Assembly (NCBI GenBank): GCA_028095005.1
Contig: CM051460.1
Span: 154,809,461 to 154,873,460, forward strand
Origin: Rhynchospora pubera
Taxonomy: Eukaryota; Streptophyta; Magnoliopsida; Poales; Cyperaceae
Reading direction: 5' to 3'
DNA length: 64,000 nt
The translations under genes were made by a program, and so were the position numbers. Within the stretch, counting starts at the first letter, position 1. Every line of letters starts with the position of its first letter. This document shows, piece after piece, positions 1-9,860 of the stretch. The notes below the pieces were generated by a model. It did not search any database and had not been told where the DNA came from. It saw only the letters and a program-made list of their open reading frames with translations.

Positions 1-840
1 TTTCCTTCCCTTATGAACCCATCTCTTCATGAAGTTATTGTTATTACTCTGCTGCCCAATATTATCCGGTTGCATCATTTATTCCTGCAAGCGAACTTAA
101 ATGGAACCCAGTTGCATTGAATCTCCTTCAAATGGGGGTCAGAATGAAGACGGTTATTGGCAACCAACCGTTTCTCTTTTTTGTTGTACTATAACCACTT
201 GATATTTTATTTGTTGTTGCTGTTTCAAGTAATACAATCTAGCAGGTAGGTTATTATTTTTAACTTGGTGCTCTGCAACTGAGATATCTTGTGTTGTACA
301 TGATGATGTGATTATCTGTTTTGACTACCTTTGCAACATTGTCAGGATGCATGTATGCACTGTGGTTCTAACATTTTTGCGGATGTTTAATTAAACCTCT
401 GATGATTTATTCTGACTTTGTGCAGTAGACGCAGGGGAATTTTGTGGGTCTTTCTTTTATTCCTTTTTTCCATTTTGTAGACCAAATTGTAATTTTTATG
501 GATTCAAATCAATCATTATTTGAGATGCTTTATGATGGCACCTACACTCATGTAAACCTTGTCTATTGAAGATTTAACTTCACAATTATAGATAATTGTT
601 TTGAAAGTGCTTGGTTGATCCTGCAACTGTAAACCGGATGAGATCATAATTTGCCCTCCATTTAACGTTTGAAGCAGGTTTTACCCTAGGACAGCTAGCT
701 TTTACTAATGTAAGATAAATTTTGACCGCATAAAACGTTAACGTCTGTGATGGAAGAAAGAATTTGTTCTATATATTAGTGAACCTCTTGAGGAACTGCA
801 ATATCACAAAAAAAGTTTGACCAACAAAGCAAGATTTTAT

Positions 841-845
<5 letters not shown>
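1..845. other. AT-rich non-coding stretch, possible 3' end of an upstream gene
   Basis: No gene can be defended here. A short plus-strand frame stays open from about 33 to a TAA at 192-194 (it would read ...YYSAAQYYPVASFIPASEL...) and is followed by T-rich sequence like a 3'UTR, so it could be the terminal exon of a gene that starts left of the window. It has no recognisable domain, and the frame is closed by a stop at 30-32 unless an intron precedes it. Treat this as a weak guess. Confidence 0.2.

Positions 846-898
<53 letters not shown>
846..898. repeat. (ATT)n microsatellite
   Basis: About 17 uninterrupted ATT units. The poly-Tyr and poly-Ile open frames over this stretch are artefacts of the repeat. 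Confidence 0.95.
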
Positions 899-1489
899 TT
901 AAGAGGATTAAAGTTGAAGCCCACATGACACCCCGAAAAAAAAAAACACAAATCAAAGGCGAAACTGATGCACGTGAACACCAATGCGAAAGTTATGTCC
1001 CATTCTCTCATTTTTTTTTTCTCTTTTTTTTGATAATCGCCCTTAGGCTTAATTTTATATAAAATAAAAAAAAAAAACGAACAACGTACAATAACTGCAA
1101 TCCGATAAAATAAAACCTGGTCCCTTCTCAAACCTGTAATTCTTGTAATACAATGCGTCAATCCCAACTACACAACCCCGAAATAACAAAAGTAACTTAA
1201 TAGAAATAAGCCCTACTCAGATAAAAAGAAAAGGGAAAAAACTAATTCCTACTCAATCTAAACAGCACCAGGTTAAAAGAAAGAAAACTCTTTTACTGAT
1301 CATGGTGAAAACCAAACAACTAAGGAATAGAAAATTTGAACTTATTCCGGCCCTTATCCATATTCTAACAAAACCAAGGAATTTGGATAAGGAATAAGGA
1401 ATAATCTTTTCTCTATTCCTATTCCCTATTCCCACTCCAACCAAACACAGTGTGTAGTGTGTACCCCTACTGAGTGCAATCTGCCTCTG
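899..1489. other. Non-coding, A/T-run rich
   Basis: Homopolymer runs and AT-rich DNA. The block near 1380-1440 (repeated ATTCC/AAGGAATA motifs, then CCAACCAAACAC) resembles the interior of the MITE at 4476-4671 and may be a decayed relative. No gene seen. Confidence 0.4.
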
Positions 1490-1965
1490 TCATAAACCAC
1501 ATCGGCCCCTCCAGCTTTACCCCAACCTGTCAAGATGCATCCACAAGGACCTGCCAACCGTTTTCATCGAATTCATATCTCTGAGTATTGTAATGCGCTG
1601 AACTTCTGAGCACTGGTAAAGGAACCAGCATGTCAGTCATCAGCTTTGCACTAACCCTTTGTATGACAGTCTGCACCTTGAACACACATTTCTCTATTAC
1701 TGCTTTATTCCTCTCTTTCCAAATTTCCTACATCGTTATAGCAAAAACCTTAGCTTCATTTTCATTCAAAGTACTCATTACCTGTTGCACTGTTGCATCG
1801 ATATTTAGAGGCAAATCATGCACTCTTAGGCCCAGCTGACCTCCAAACCACACCACATGTCTCGATGTGTCACAGAAAAATAGACAGTGCATTTCATACT
1901 TGCTCTCTTGGTGGCATTTCTGACATATCGGATCGAAATTTTGAAGAAAACCACATCATGAGAAC
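1490..1965 (-). pseudogene. Decayed LINE fragment (C-terminal zinc region and RNase H-like start)
   Basis: Read on the minus strand, 1960 down to about 1490 gives a zf-RVT-like stretch (CQKCHQESKYEMHCLFFC, then HVVWFGGQLGLRVHDLP), followed by an EIWKERNKAVI segment and, after an in-frame stop, WQVLVDAS. Plant L1-type reverse transcriptases end with this kind of Cys/His block followed by an RNase H domain. Stops interrupt the frame (for instance between ITM and EIW), and neither the RT core nor an endonuclease is present, so this is a dead 5'-truncated remnant. A stray zf-RVT/RNase H-like gene fragment is the alternative. Confidence 0.5.
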
Positions 1966-1984
1966 AAATAATATTTTCTGATTG

Positions 1985-2102
1985 TTAAAATAAAATCTTG
2001 AAAATAATTAAAAGAAAGTATAAAAATTTGACATCCAAACTTACACTGAGTTACAATATTAATCATAAACTTTCTTTTAATTATTTTCAAAATTTTATTT
2101 TT
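1985..2102. repeat. Small hairpin (MITE-like) inverted repeat
   Basis: The arm at about 1985-2020 (AAAATAATTAAAAGAAAGT core) is repeated in inverted form at about 2068-2102 (ACTTTCTTTTAATTATTTTC core), with a loop of roughly 48 nt. No target duplication was recognised. Confidence 0.6.
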
Positions 2103-3171
2103 TAGAAAAGTTTGACCTATTATAATGACTTTCATAATTTTATAATTACTATATTTTATTATTTTAATTAGTTTTATTATTGTATATATGTTACCGTATT
2201 CTAATTTTTTTTAAAAATGATGTATCCCACACCTACACCATATCTGATACGATACCCGCACCCGTGCATTTTGTAAGTTTCAAATATTGTGAACAAATAG
2301 AATCCGTATGTACCATGCCATTTTTCTTAATTGCTAATGAATGACCAGAAAAGGAAATAAAGAACTTGTATAAGACAGGATGCATCGGCGGAATCCAACC
2401 CTCTTTCCCCCTCAGTGCCCCTCTCTCCCCCCTCTCTATTTCTCTCGCTCCATCGACAACCCTCTTTCTAACCCTTCTCGGTCTCGCATTTCCACTCTCT
2501 CTGGTCGCAGATCGAAGCTCCACATAAGACAAGATGCAGTTCCTCTATCCGTGTGATTTCAAAGGGAAAAAGACAAGGTGCTCCACCGCTCCGCTCAGAG
2601 AGACGCCTCAGAAGCTAGATGCATCGATGCCTGGGCCCTAGGATTAGGCCTTTTCTACTTTCTAGATATTTCTCCCCATCTACTTGCGGTATTGGTGTCT
2701 CATCCCATCTTGGTAGTTTCAGCAAGCACATGCATTTTCAAAGAATACTGACACTGATTATAACCTCTACTCTCTCAGAATATTATGAAGGACATTTGAT
2801 GGTGGCATTTATAGACTACTGCTGTTATTTTGTTGATTATTCTTGGTTTATTTCAGTTTGGGGTATGTTACCGTATGTAATTATTTTGTAAATTGAAGAT
2901 GTTAATTTGTAAATTATTTCAGTTTTACTGATGTTAACTTTAATTATGTTAATTAAGCAACGTAAATCAGTGGTATTTAATTGGAAATGTCAGTTGTTTG
3001 GATGTGCGTTATCACCATGCATGTATGATTTTGGTACCAATGCTTCCATTTTGTTTTATGGGAGATTGCATATAAAATTTTATATCCAAATGACATTTTA
3101 AAGACCTCCAAACTGTTAAAAAACGAAATTATATTTCAGTAAATGGAGCTCTCCATTTCCATCCGGTTTTG
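2103..3171. other. Intergenic, no gene recognised
   Basis: AT-rich, apart from a C/T-rich block at about 2390-2520 that resembles a plant 5' leader. No convincing coding exon follows it on either strand, so it may be an orphaned promoter/leader fragment. Confidence 0.4.
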
Positions 3172-3298
3172 AAGTTGAAATTTTTAGTCCCACATGGGGT
3201 ACGGAACTTATTGATGTATATTATATAAAGATTGAACTGTGTACGATAATACTTGTTAAATACATCAATAAGTTCCGTACCCCATGTTTAAATTTCAA
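3172..3298. repeat. Long perfect hairpin
   Basis: The 28-nt arm at 3192-3219 (GGGGTACGGAACTTATTGAT core) recurs as its exact reverse complement at 3260-3287. Pairing continues outward (GTTGAAATTT at 3172 with AAATTTCAAC ending near 3298) past a short bulge. The loop is 40 nt. Confidence 0.8.
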
Positions 3299-3408
3299 CT
3301 TGGCTTGGCTGAACAACTGAAAATTATGCGGCTCGGCTGAACTGTGTATGATAATCCTTGTTAAATATATAAATATATTAAATTCTTGATCAATGATCAA
3401 TTTCCTTA

Positions 3409-3658
3409 GTCCAATACGATTGAAACCAATTTTTACATTTTTTTCGAAATTTTTCACTATTTTTTTGGTATTTAGTAAATGTTATTGGACGATCCATATT
3501 GTTTATATCATGAATTTTCAAAAATACCAAAAAAAATAGTAAAAAAATTCGAAAAAATGTAAAAATTGGTTTCTTGTAAGTTTTCAATATGGAGAACATA
3601 TTGAACGGTTTGGATCGGTCATTTGAAATTTAAAAACGTGAAAACGATCGTATTGGAC
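3409..3658. mobile_element. MITE-like foldback, related to the elements at 14289 and 15232
   Basis: The inner arm at about 3428-3478 (GAAACCAATTTTTAC, then T/A runs) is inverted at about 3518-3573. The outer ends GTCCAATACGAT (about 3410) and ATCGTATTGGAC (about 3646) also pair. The interior motif ACCAATTTTTACATTTTTT is nearly shared with the two MULE-type MITEs near 14.4 and 15.4 kb. No clean target duplication was found, so the boundaries are approximate. Confidence 0.55.
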
Positions 3659-4475
3659 GGACCCATCCGTCCTATATATATAGGACACTAGCAATTCTCA
3701 TTTCCTCCCATAGTAAATATTTTTTTCTCTTTTTATCCTTTTTTATTTCTACTTCTTTCTTCCTCAACCAGATCTGATCGGTATAAGAGAGGAAGCAGTG
3801 AGGGAGGGGGAGCACAAACAGCGAGAGGAGGAGAAAAGAAAAGAGGAGTGGACGCTTGATTGCGTGATTGCACAAGAATATGATTACACAGAGTAATTTC
3901 CATATTTATTTAAGCCTTCCAATTGAGCTCAATTTTTTTGCTCGCCAGGTAGGCTCTTCGGTAAAAATATATAAATTGCATAATTTTGGTTTGAACGATC
4001 TTAATAGTCTCATTTCTTTTTTCTTTTTTTTATTTGAAAAAAAATTATTTATAAAGGTAGTCTATCATGTGAAATAAAGTTTATTTTTTTCCACGTCTAA
4101 CTAGAATTGAACCAATTACTTCTAAGATAATAAGAAGACCTATAACCATCTTAATATTCTCATCTTAAAAGATATTTATTGTATATATATTTCATTCAAC
4201 ACGAGGAACTCTCTGCTGTTAACTATCTTAAAATATATTTTTAAAATCCTTCGATTAACATTAGAGTTACAGGAAATAATTTTTTATCCAGAAAAAAAAA
4301 TGGTGGGAGAGTTTTAACATTTTAATTTGAAAATACTTTTTTTGTACGTCTCGAAAGTCCGAACTCTTGAGAAACGGCCTGCGCCTGCGCCAGTGGCTCA
4401 GGAGTCAGGATAGTTCCTTTTGTTTCCAAATCAAATTATTTACAGTTTTGCATATTAGCTAATATTAATGTCTAA
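3659..4475. other. Intergenic, nothing recognised
   Basis: AT-rich sequence with T and A runs. No exon, RNA gene or defined repeat seen. Confidence 0.5.
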
Positions 4476-4671
4476 GGCTCCGTTTGGATGTGTTGAGAAT
4501 AAGGTAGGAAGAAGAAAGAAGGGAAGAAATTTATTGGAAAGGGATAAATTTATTGGGAAGTGTGTAACTTTTGTGAAGAGTTTGGGTGGTTAGAAATAAA
4601 TTTATTGATAAAAAGTAGTTATTCCTTATTCCTTATTCCTTATTCCGGGAAGAATCCATCCAAACGGAGCC
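4476..4671. mobile_element. Tourist-like (PIF/Harbinger) MITE
   Basis: Terminal inverted repeats GGCTCCGTTTGGATG and CATCCAAACGGAGCC bound a 196-bp element flanked by the 3-bp target duplication TAA (4473-4475 and 4672-4674). A 3-bp TWA duplication with G-rich ends is typical of the PIF/Harbinger superfamily. It lies about 180 bp downstream of the FAR1-related stop codon, so it may fall in that gene's 3'UTR. Confidence 0.85.
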
Positions 4672-4853
4672 TAAAGTAGGAATAAGCCAAAAAAAAATGA
4701 TCTCTAACCTTGAACTTATCACAATCAAAGTAGTACTAAACATCGCCTAAAAATACAACAATAAAAAAAAAAAACAGGAAAAGCAAAACTGCTCTAACTA
4801 ATTCTCTAACAACAATATACAAGGCTACTGCTAACTTCATGGCGTAAATATGA

Positions 4854-7253
4854 CTAGCCATATCTTTGCTTTATATTCATAACCTCAGCATAAGCCAATT
4901 GTAAATGTTGTTGTGCCAAATTAAAAACCTCATCTGATGAAGACCCCTCCCTTGCAAATCTGACTGCATCTCTGTAGAGATTGTTAAACCTCAAAACCTC
5001 ATCTAACACAAACCCACTTTTGGCATCTTTGGTCCATCTTTTCAACACATACAATTCTGGTAATGTCCTCACATCAACTGTTAAAAATACCCGTAGAATA
5101 TGCCTGCACAAAATCCCACACTCCTCAAATTTACCACAACTACACCTCACCCTTTTATCTGAAAAATCATAAGTCACAATGCGTGCCTTACTGGTACAGG
5201 GACTGGCACAAGCATAATCTTTTATCACCTTAAATTTGCCAACCAAACCATCCTCAATTTTTTCAACATAATAACCCAATGAATCAACAAATTCCCTTTC
5301 AAATATGTTATATACAGACCGAGTGTACACCTCAGATACTTGTTTTAGTAAGTTAGAAGGGAAATTTAGAATTGGTTTTGTAAAAGAGGAAGCCAAATCT
5401 TCTAGTGATTCCCTTTCTGACCAGCCAATCATTGCTTGGTCCAGTAGTGTGATAAAAACCGGTAAAGGTGTCTTTTTATTAAAGTACTTCTTGAAAAGTA
5501 CTTCTCTTAGGCTCTCAGGTTTTAAATCTGGTACAATTTCAGCCGTGAAGGTACCTTTCAGAAATGCCGGAACCCACTTCTCACGAATATTGTACAAATA
5601 TTGAATCCAATTGTTATTGCCCAGATCATAATTCCTAAGTAGTGAATTCCAACTGAATTCAAACTCTTCAATTGATTCAGTTGTGTTGATTGCATTCTTA
5701 AATTCTTCCTCAAATGATGGATAAAGAGAGTATATGTTGGCTAGTCGCTTAGCACACTTGCTGAAGATGTCATTTAGGCAAAATCTATGACGAGTCTCAG
5801 GAAAAACCCTAGAAACCGCACTGCTGATTGCTTCATCCAGCATGGTTTTTAAAGAGCCAGGATGGTGAGCACCCATGGCAGTAACCCAGTTCTCCAAAAG
5901 CCAAACAAATGATTCCTCAGATTGATCGACAAGCAAAGCACATCCAAACAACACAGACTGGAAATGGTGGTTTACACCCGTCAACATCACAAATGGCAAC
6001 ATGTTTAAATCTGCTTTAAAATCCATGTCAATTGTAACAGCATCACCAAAATAGTAGTAGGAACCCCGAGCCCTTACATCTGCCCAAAAAGCATGAGTGA
6101 GGCAATTGTCGTTGTCCACTCGATATGCATAAGAAAAGGTATTATTCTCCCCATTCATGCGCTTGAAATATCCCAAAAGCTTTTGGGTATCGTCAATGCT
6201 GAAAGAGAAATGTTGGGTCAACTTTCTTTCATTCCAAATTGGAATATTATTATCATAAGCAGCAGGCTTAGCACCGGTGCTGAGCATCCCCAATTGTTCC
6301 CCAGGAGCTTTTGAAAGAACAACAACTTCACTTTGTGATTGTATATAATGCACCTTACTTGGCACAATAGCCAACTCATGTGTGTGATCCAAGACAAGCT
6401 TTGACACAATCCATTTGTCAAAGTCCTTTCTTATTACCTCAAACATGGCTTTGCAACCTTCCCTGACAGGAGTCCTGCTTCTCTTCTTCTTTCCTGCTGC
6501 GACATCTTCTCCATTCTCCTCTGAAGGTGTAAATCCCTCTTTGGTACACACAAATCGTCTCATGACAAATGACTCATCCTTTGTTGATCTCCTCGAAAGC
6601 CTTATTCGCACATCAAACCCAACCCTACTGGCATATGCATAGTAGAAAGTTTGAGCTGCCTCATGGGAAGAGAACTCCATCCCCAAATATGGATCGGCAT
6701 GTGCATACTCCTCGGGAGCAACAAATCGGACCCGACTTGGCGGTTCAACTATGTGGGTATGCTCTTTAACTAACTTACTGACAACCCATCTGCCATAATA
6801 TTTTTGTATAACCTCGATCATGGCATTGCAGCCTTCTCTAATAGTGGCACGCTTTCTTTTCTTTTTCCCTTCATCTAAATCACCAGACTTTTTTAGGTGA
6901 AATCCTTCTTTTGAACAAACGAATCTCCGCATAATTATGGACTCGTCATTCCGGGACCGGCGAGACTTGCTAATTCGAACTGAAAATCCAACTTGGCTGG
7001 CATAAGCCATGTAGAAGAGCTTTGCAGCTTCCTCCGACTCGAATTCCATGCCAATAAAGGGTTCAACTGGGCTTGTATTATTGGTTTTGGGTTCATCTGA
7101 GGTTGAAAAGGGGTCTGTTGCAGAGGTGGTGGGTTCCGCTAGTTGTGCAGTGACTTCTAGCTCGAGTTGGTGAGGGTCGACTAGAGTTCCATCATTTAGG
7201 TCTACACTGTTGTCTCTTAGCGAGCCTTCATCTTCACTTGAGGCATTTTCCAT
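4854..7253 (-). CDS. FAR1-RELATED SEQUENCE (FRS) protein with two FAR1 domains
   Basis: A 799-residue protein in one uninterrupted coding exon. In order it shows two FAR1 zinc-finger DNA-binding domains (about 66-172, starting FIGMEFESEEAAKLFY, and about 190-300, starting YLGMEFSSHEAAQTFY), a MULE-type transposase-derived core (about 395-500, FGDAVTIDMDFK, then VNHHFQSVLFGCALL and RHRFCLNDI), and a C-terminal SWIM zinc finger (about 704-720, CSCGKFEECGILCRH). FRS proteins are nuclear transcription factors domesticated from Mutator-like transposases. Two tandem FAR1 domains and this length fit the FRS7/FRS12 type rather than FHY3/FAR1, but I did not align it. The usual TDQD active-site motif reads TMLD here. 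The first Met follows a 5'UTR splice acceptor by 25 nt. Confidence 0.93.
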   Translation of the reverse strand: MENASSEDEGSLRDNSVDLNDGTLVDPHQLELEVTAQLAEPTTSATDPFSTSDEPKTNNTSPVEPFIGMEFESEEAAKLFYMAYASQVGFSVRISKSRRSRNDESIIMRRFVCSKEGFHLKKSGDLDEGKKKRKRATIREGCNAMIEVIQKYYGRWVVSKLVKEHTHIVEPPSRVRFVAPEEYAHADPYLGMEFSSHEAAQTFYYAYASRVGFDVRIRLSRRSTKDESFVMRRFVCTKEGFTPSEENGEDVAAGKKKRSRTPVREGCKAMFEVIRKDFDKWIVSKLVLDHTHELAIVPSKVHYIQSQSEVVVLSKAPGEQLGMLSTGAKPAAYDNNIPIWNERKLTQHFSFSIDDTQKLLGYFKRMNGENNTFSYAYRVDNDNCLTHAFWADVRARGSYYYFGDAVTIDMDFKADLNMLPFVMLTGVNHHFQSVLFGCALLVDQSEESFVWLLENWVTAMGAHHPGSLKTMLDEAISSAVSRVFPETRHRFCLNDIFSKCAKRLANIYSLYPSFEEEFKNAINTTESIEEFEFSWNSLLRNYDLGNNNWIQYLYNIREKWVPAFLKGTFTAEIVPDLKPESLREVLFKKYFNKKTPLPVFITLLDQAMIGWSERESLEDLASSFTKPILNFPSNLLKQVSEVYTRSVYNIFEREFVDSLGYYVEKIEDGLVGKFKVIKDYACASPCTSKARIVTYDFSDKRVRCSCGKFEECGILCRHILRVFLTVDVRTLPELYVLKRWTKDAKSGFVLDEVLRFNNLYRDAVRFAREGSSSDEVFNLAQQHLQLAYAEVMNIKQRYG

Positions 7254-7860
7254 GTCAAAATAACAGAAAGGCTAAAACCTGAAAAACAATCAGATAAGTT
7301 AACTGCAGATAGTTATGGTCCAATCTAGGAGTTTACAGAACCAGCTTCATCTGGTACCAGTATCAGACAATATGCACAGTACAGTACATCCCAGAATACC
7401 TCAGTGGAAAATTGAGGTGTTGTTCCTTAGTCCCAACTTGGCATCTGAAACCAAATTACAATAGAAAAGGTCTTCTGAAAACAAACACCAAGCCACTAAT
7501 GTACCCAAGTACCTTATAAGTATTTAGGAATTTCCTTTCAACATAGCAAGCAGTAGTTCATAGTTGACATGGTTTGGAAAATATACCTCTATCGACAGCC
7601 CTTATGATCCAATAATTAAGCGATTTTCTGGACTGGTTGAAAGAGTTTTGGGGTATAAAAACAAAACGCAATGCATGAATTGAATTGAATAAAAAGGGAG
7701 TTAATGTTACCAGTTACCACCGCCTGGTTGATTCCCCCGACTCACCGTCTGAGCAACGCCGTTTATTTACCAATTCTTCATGATTGATTGTGATCGGAAG
7801 AGAGATTTTCGGGGGAGCATCAGTTTGTTCCTGTGTTCATGTTGGAGGAGATGGGCCTGT
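7254..7860 (-). promoter_or_regulatory. 5' leader with intron of the FRS gene
   Basis: On the minus strand an acceptor (TTTTTCAG, intron side at 7279) sits 25 nt upstream of the ATG. A matching GTGAGT donor sits at about 7745. The leader is therefore probably split by a 5'UTR intron of about 467 nt, with the first exon and transcription start around 7746-7860. The exact start is inferred. Confidence 0.5.
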
Positions 7861-8999
7861 TGGTGGAGGCCCAATTTTTAATAAATATGGCCCAATCTTC
7901 TTGGGTCGTATCGTTTATTATCCTTTTCTTTTTTTTTAATTACAATAGTATAAATTAGAGGAGAGACAGATTTGGGTGGATTTTTTGTATCGAATGTGAC
8001 CAGCGACCACTCTGTATTCTTCAATCTCTCACATACTGATTTGTGCTATTGTCCGTATAAATGGTTCATAACAGGAGGGGAGAACTTCCATACAAGCATA
8101 CATTTTAAATTTAACATGTGTTTGTATTTGAATCCGACTGCTATTTTTTTTTCCCCCAACCATCCTTTCAATTCCCATTCCAAAAATCTAAACTTGAAAA
8201 ATGTTTCAAATTTTTATTATATTATTAATAGGATTGTATAACAGTGTTATGATGATAGGGTGAGGAAAAAAAAAAGCAAGATAATTAAGTTTTTTTAGTT
8301 CATTGTTGAAAGTGCAAAATTCAATTGTTTTCATCAATATCATTCCTTCAGTTCAGTCTCTAATGCGACTGTACATAAATCAATTAGGCCCAAACTGGCG
8401 TTGCCTTCTATGATTGTCGATCTGATTGACCGATCAAAGATCAAAATTCAAATATCAGCTTGCACAAAACACCAAGTTGTTTGACACATAATCAAAATTG
8501 GAACCATGATTCTATTTACAGAGAATAATACTTACTGGGCACAGACCTACAATCAAAGCAGTAACCACAATGTTGTACTAAAAGTCAAGTTTGAAATATA
8601 GTTCAATTCATACAAAACCAATAGACATATCATATAGAAATATCATGATATGCAAATCAGAGAGTCGAGCAAAATTAAATGCAAAGATGAAGTAAAAATA
8701 AAAAGATCCTATATTAACTTATCAAATGTTCAATTTCGATTCATACAACAAGTTAACAACTACGCTGCAACCGCAACATGTTAATACAACAAACGAATGA
8801 AAAGCATCTTCACATTAACCCACGACATCTCCTTGTTAATAAGCATTAATTAAACCATAAAAGGGTCATCTTACAACGACGACAACATTAATTAAAAAAG
8901 AGTTCAAAATAGTACAAAAAGAAGCTGTTCCTAATGGGTTCATTTCATTAAACAGACGATAAATGCGCAAATTAAGCAAATTACCACGTTACACTGCCT
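7861..8999. other. Intergenic / BPC 3'UTR
   Basis: AT-rich DNA between the FRS promoter and the BPC stop codon. The part next to 9000 is presumably BPC 3'UTR. No further gene, RNA gene or clear repeat seen. Confidence 0.4.
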
Positions 9000-9860
9000 T
9001 CACCGGATAGTCACAAACTTGTTAGTACCATGCTTGGCCCAAAAGTTCCTCAGATCAATTGGCTGCGACAAATCAATCCCTTCTCCTGCGACCCTTTCTA
9101 GAACCTTCCGGAATGCCCCCAGACTCATCTTTCGCCCAGCAATGCGAGCCCCCCGTCTTTTGTCACTCAGTGGTAATGGGTACATTGATATGGTGTTGGT
9201 GCAGCATGCAGACTGCCACCCACCCACCCCCCACCTATAGCACTGCTGTGCAGAACCAGTGCAGGAACAAACAGGAGTAGGTAACTTAGCCAGGTCAATC
9301 TCCATTCCATTGATAAGAATCCTCTCCATTTCCCCATCCTTGTTCCTCTCCTTCTTACCTGTCCCATCAGAACTGGATGCCTCCTTCTTTGGCTTCTTCA
9401 GCTTGGGTTGCTTCTCAACCAGCTCTCCTTGGGGCTTCTTCTTCTTTTTCTTTTTCTTCGGGTTATCATTCATACCATCTAATGGGTTGCTCTCTGGCAG
9501 AGGGACCACATCAGGAGGGTTCAGAATTTGCAATGTGTGTACCATGGAAGTGTCACACATGGGAGACTCGTAATATTGAGGGATTCTGTTGAGATGGTTA
9601 GTGTGGTGCATGCTAGGGTGGTGAGGGTTAGTGGAGGGGGCTTCTCTGTAGGGATGCATATAATAGTCACTACGCATTAAACCCATTGTTGGTACAGTAG
9701 GTTCAGGATTGAATGTGGTGGCACCAGTAGAGAAGCAAAGATGGGGCTTAGTTTCTCGCTCGTTGAGTGATGGCATCAGTTGAAGACCATGTCCCATATT
9801 GCTAGGCTTGATAGAATGATCATATATACTTCCCCAACGCATACTGCTATCATCGTCCAT
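9000..9860 (-). CDS. BPC: Class I BASIC PENTACYSTEINE / GAGA-binding transcription factor
   Basis: A 286-residue protein, close to the length of Arabidopsis BPC1-3. The N-terminus MDDDSSMRWG...HGLQLMPS is the class I signature. A lysine-rich nuclear-localisation region (PKKKKKKKKP, about residues 133-160) precedes the conserved C-terminal DNA-binding domain with the cysteine array CSCTGSAQQCYRWG, then WQSACC, RRGARIAGRKMS and the invariant ending WAKHGTNKFVTIR. BPC proteins bind GA-rich elements and recruit repressive chromatin complexes at developmental genes. Coding sequence is in one exon, and the 5'UTR is probably split by a 1.56-kb intron. The short C-terminal domain is intact, so the gene looks functional. 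Confidence 0.97.
   Translation of the reverse strand: MDDDSSMRWGSIYDHSIKPSNMGHGLQLMPSLNERETKPHLCFSTGATTFNPEPTVPTMGLMRSDYYMHPYREAPSTNPHHPSMHHTNHLNRIPQYYESPMCDTSMVHTLQILNPPDVVPLPESNPLDGMNDNPKKKKKKKKPQGELVEKQPKLKKPKKEASSSDGTGKKERNKDGEMERILINGMEIDLAKLPTPVCSCTGSAQQCYRWGVGGWQSACCTNTISMYPLPLSDKRRGARIAGRKMSLGAFRKVLERVAGEGIDLSQPIDLRNFWAKHGTNKFVTIR

Noticed and set aside
769..1167. Open frames across the (ATT)n and T-run region
   Set aside because: Translation is poly-Ile, poly-Tyr or poly-Phe from simple repeats.
2233..2532. 99-codon minus-strand frame with an Arg/Glu-rich start
   Set aside because: It is the complement of a CT-rich leader-like block, with no family resemblance or splice context.
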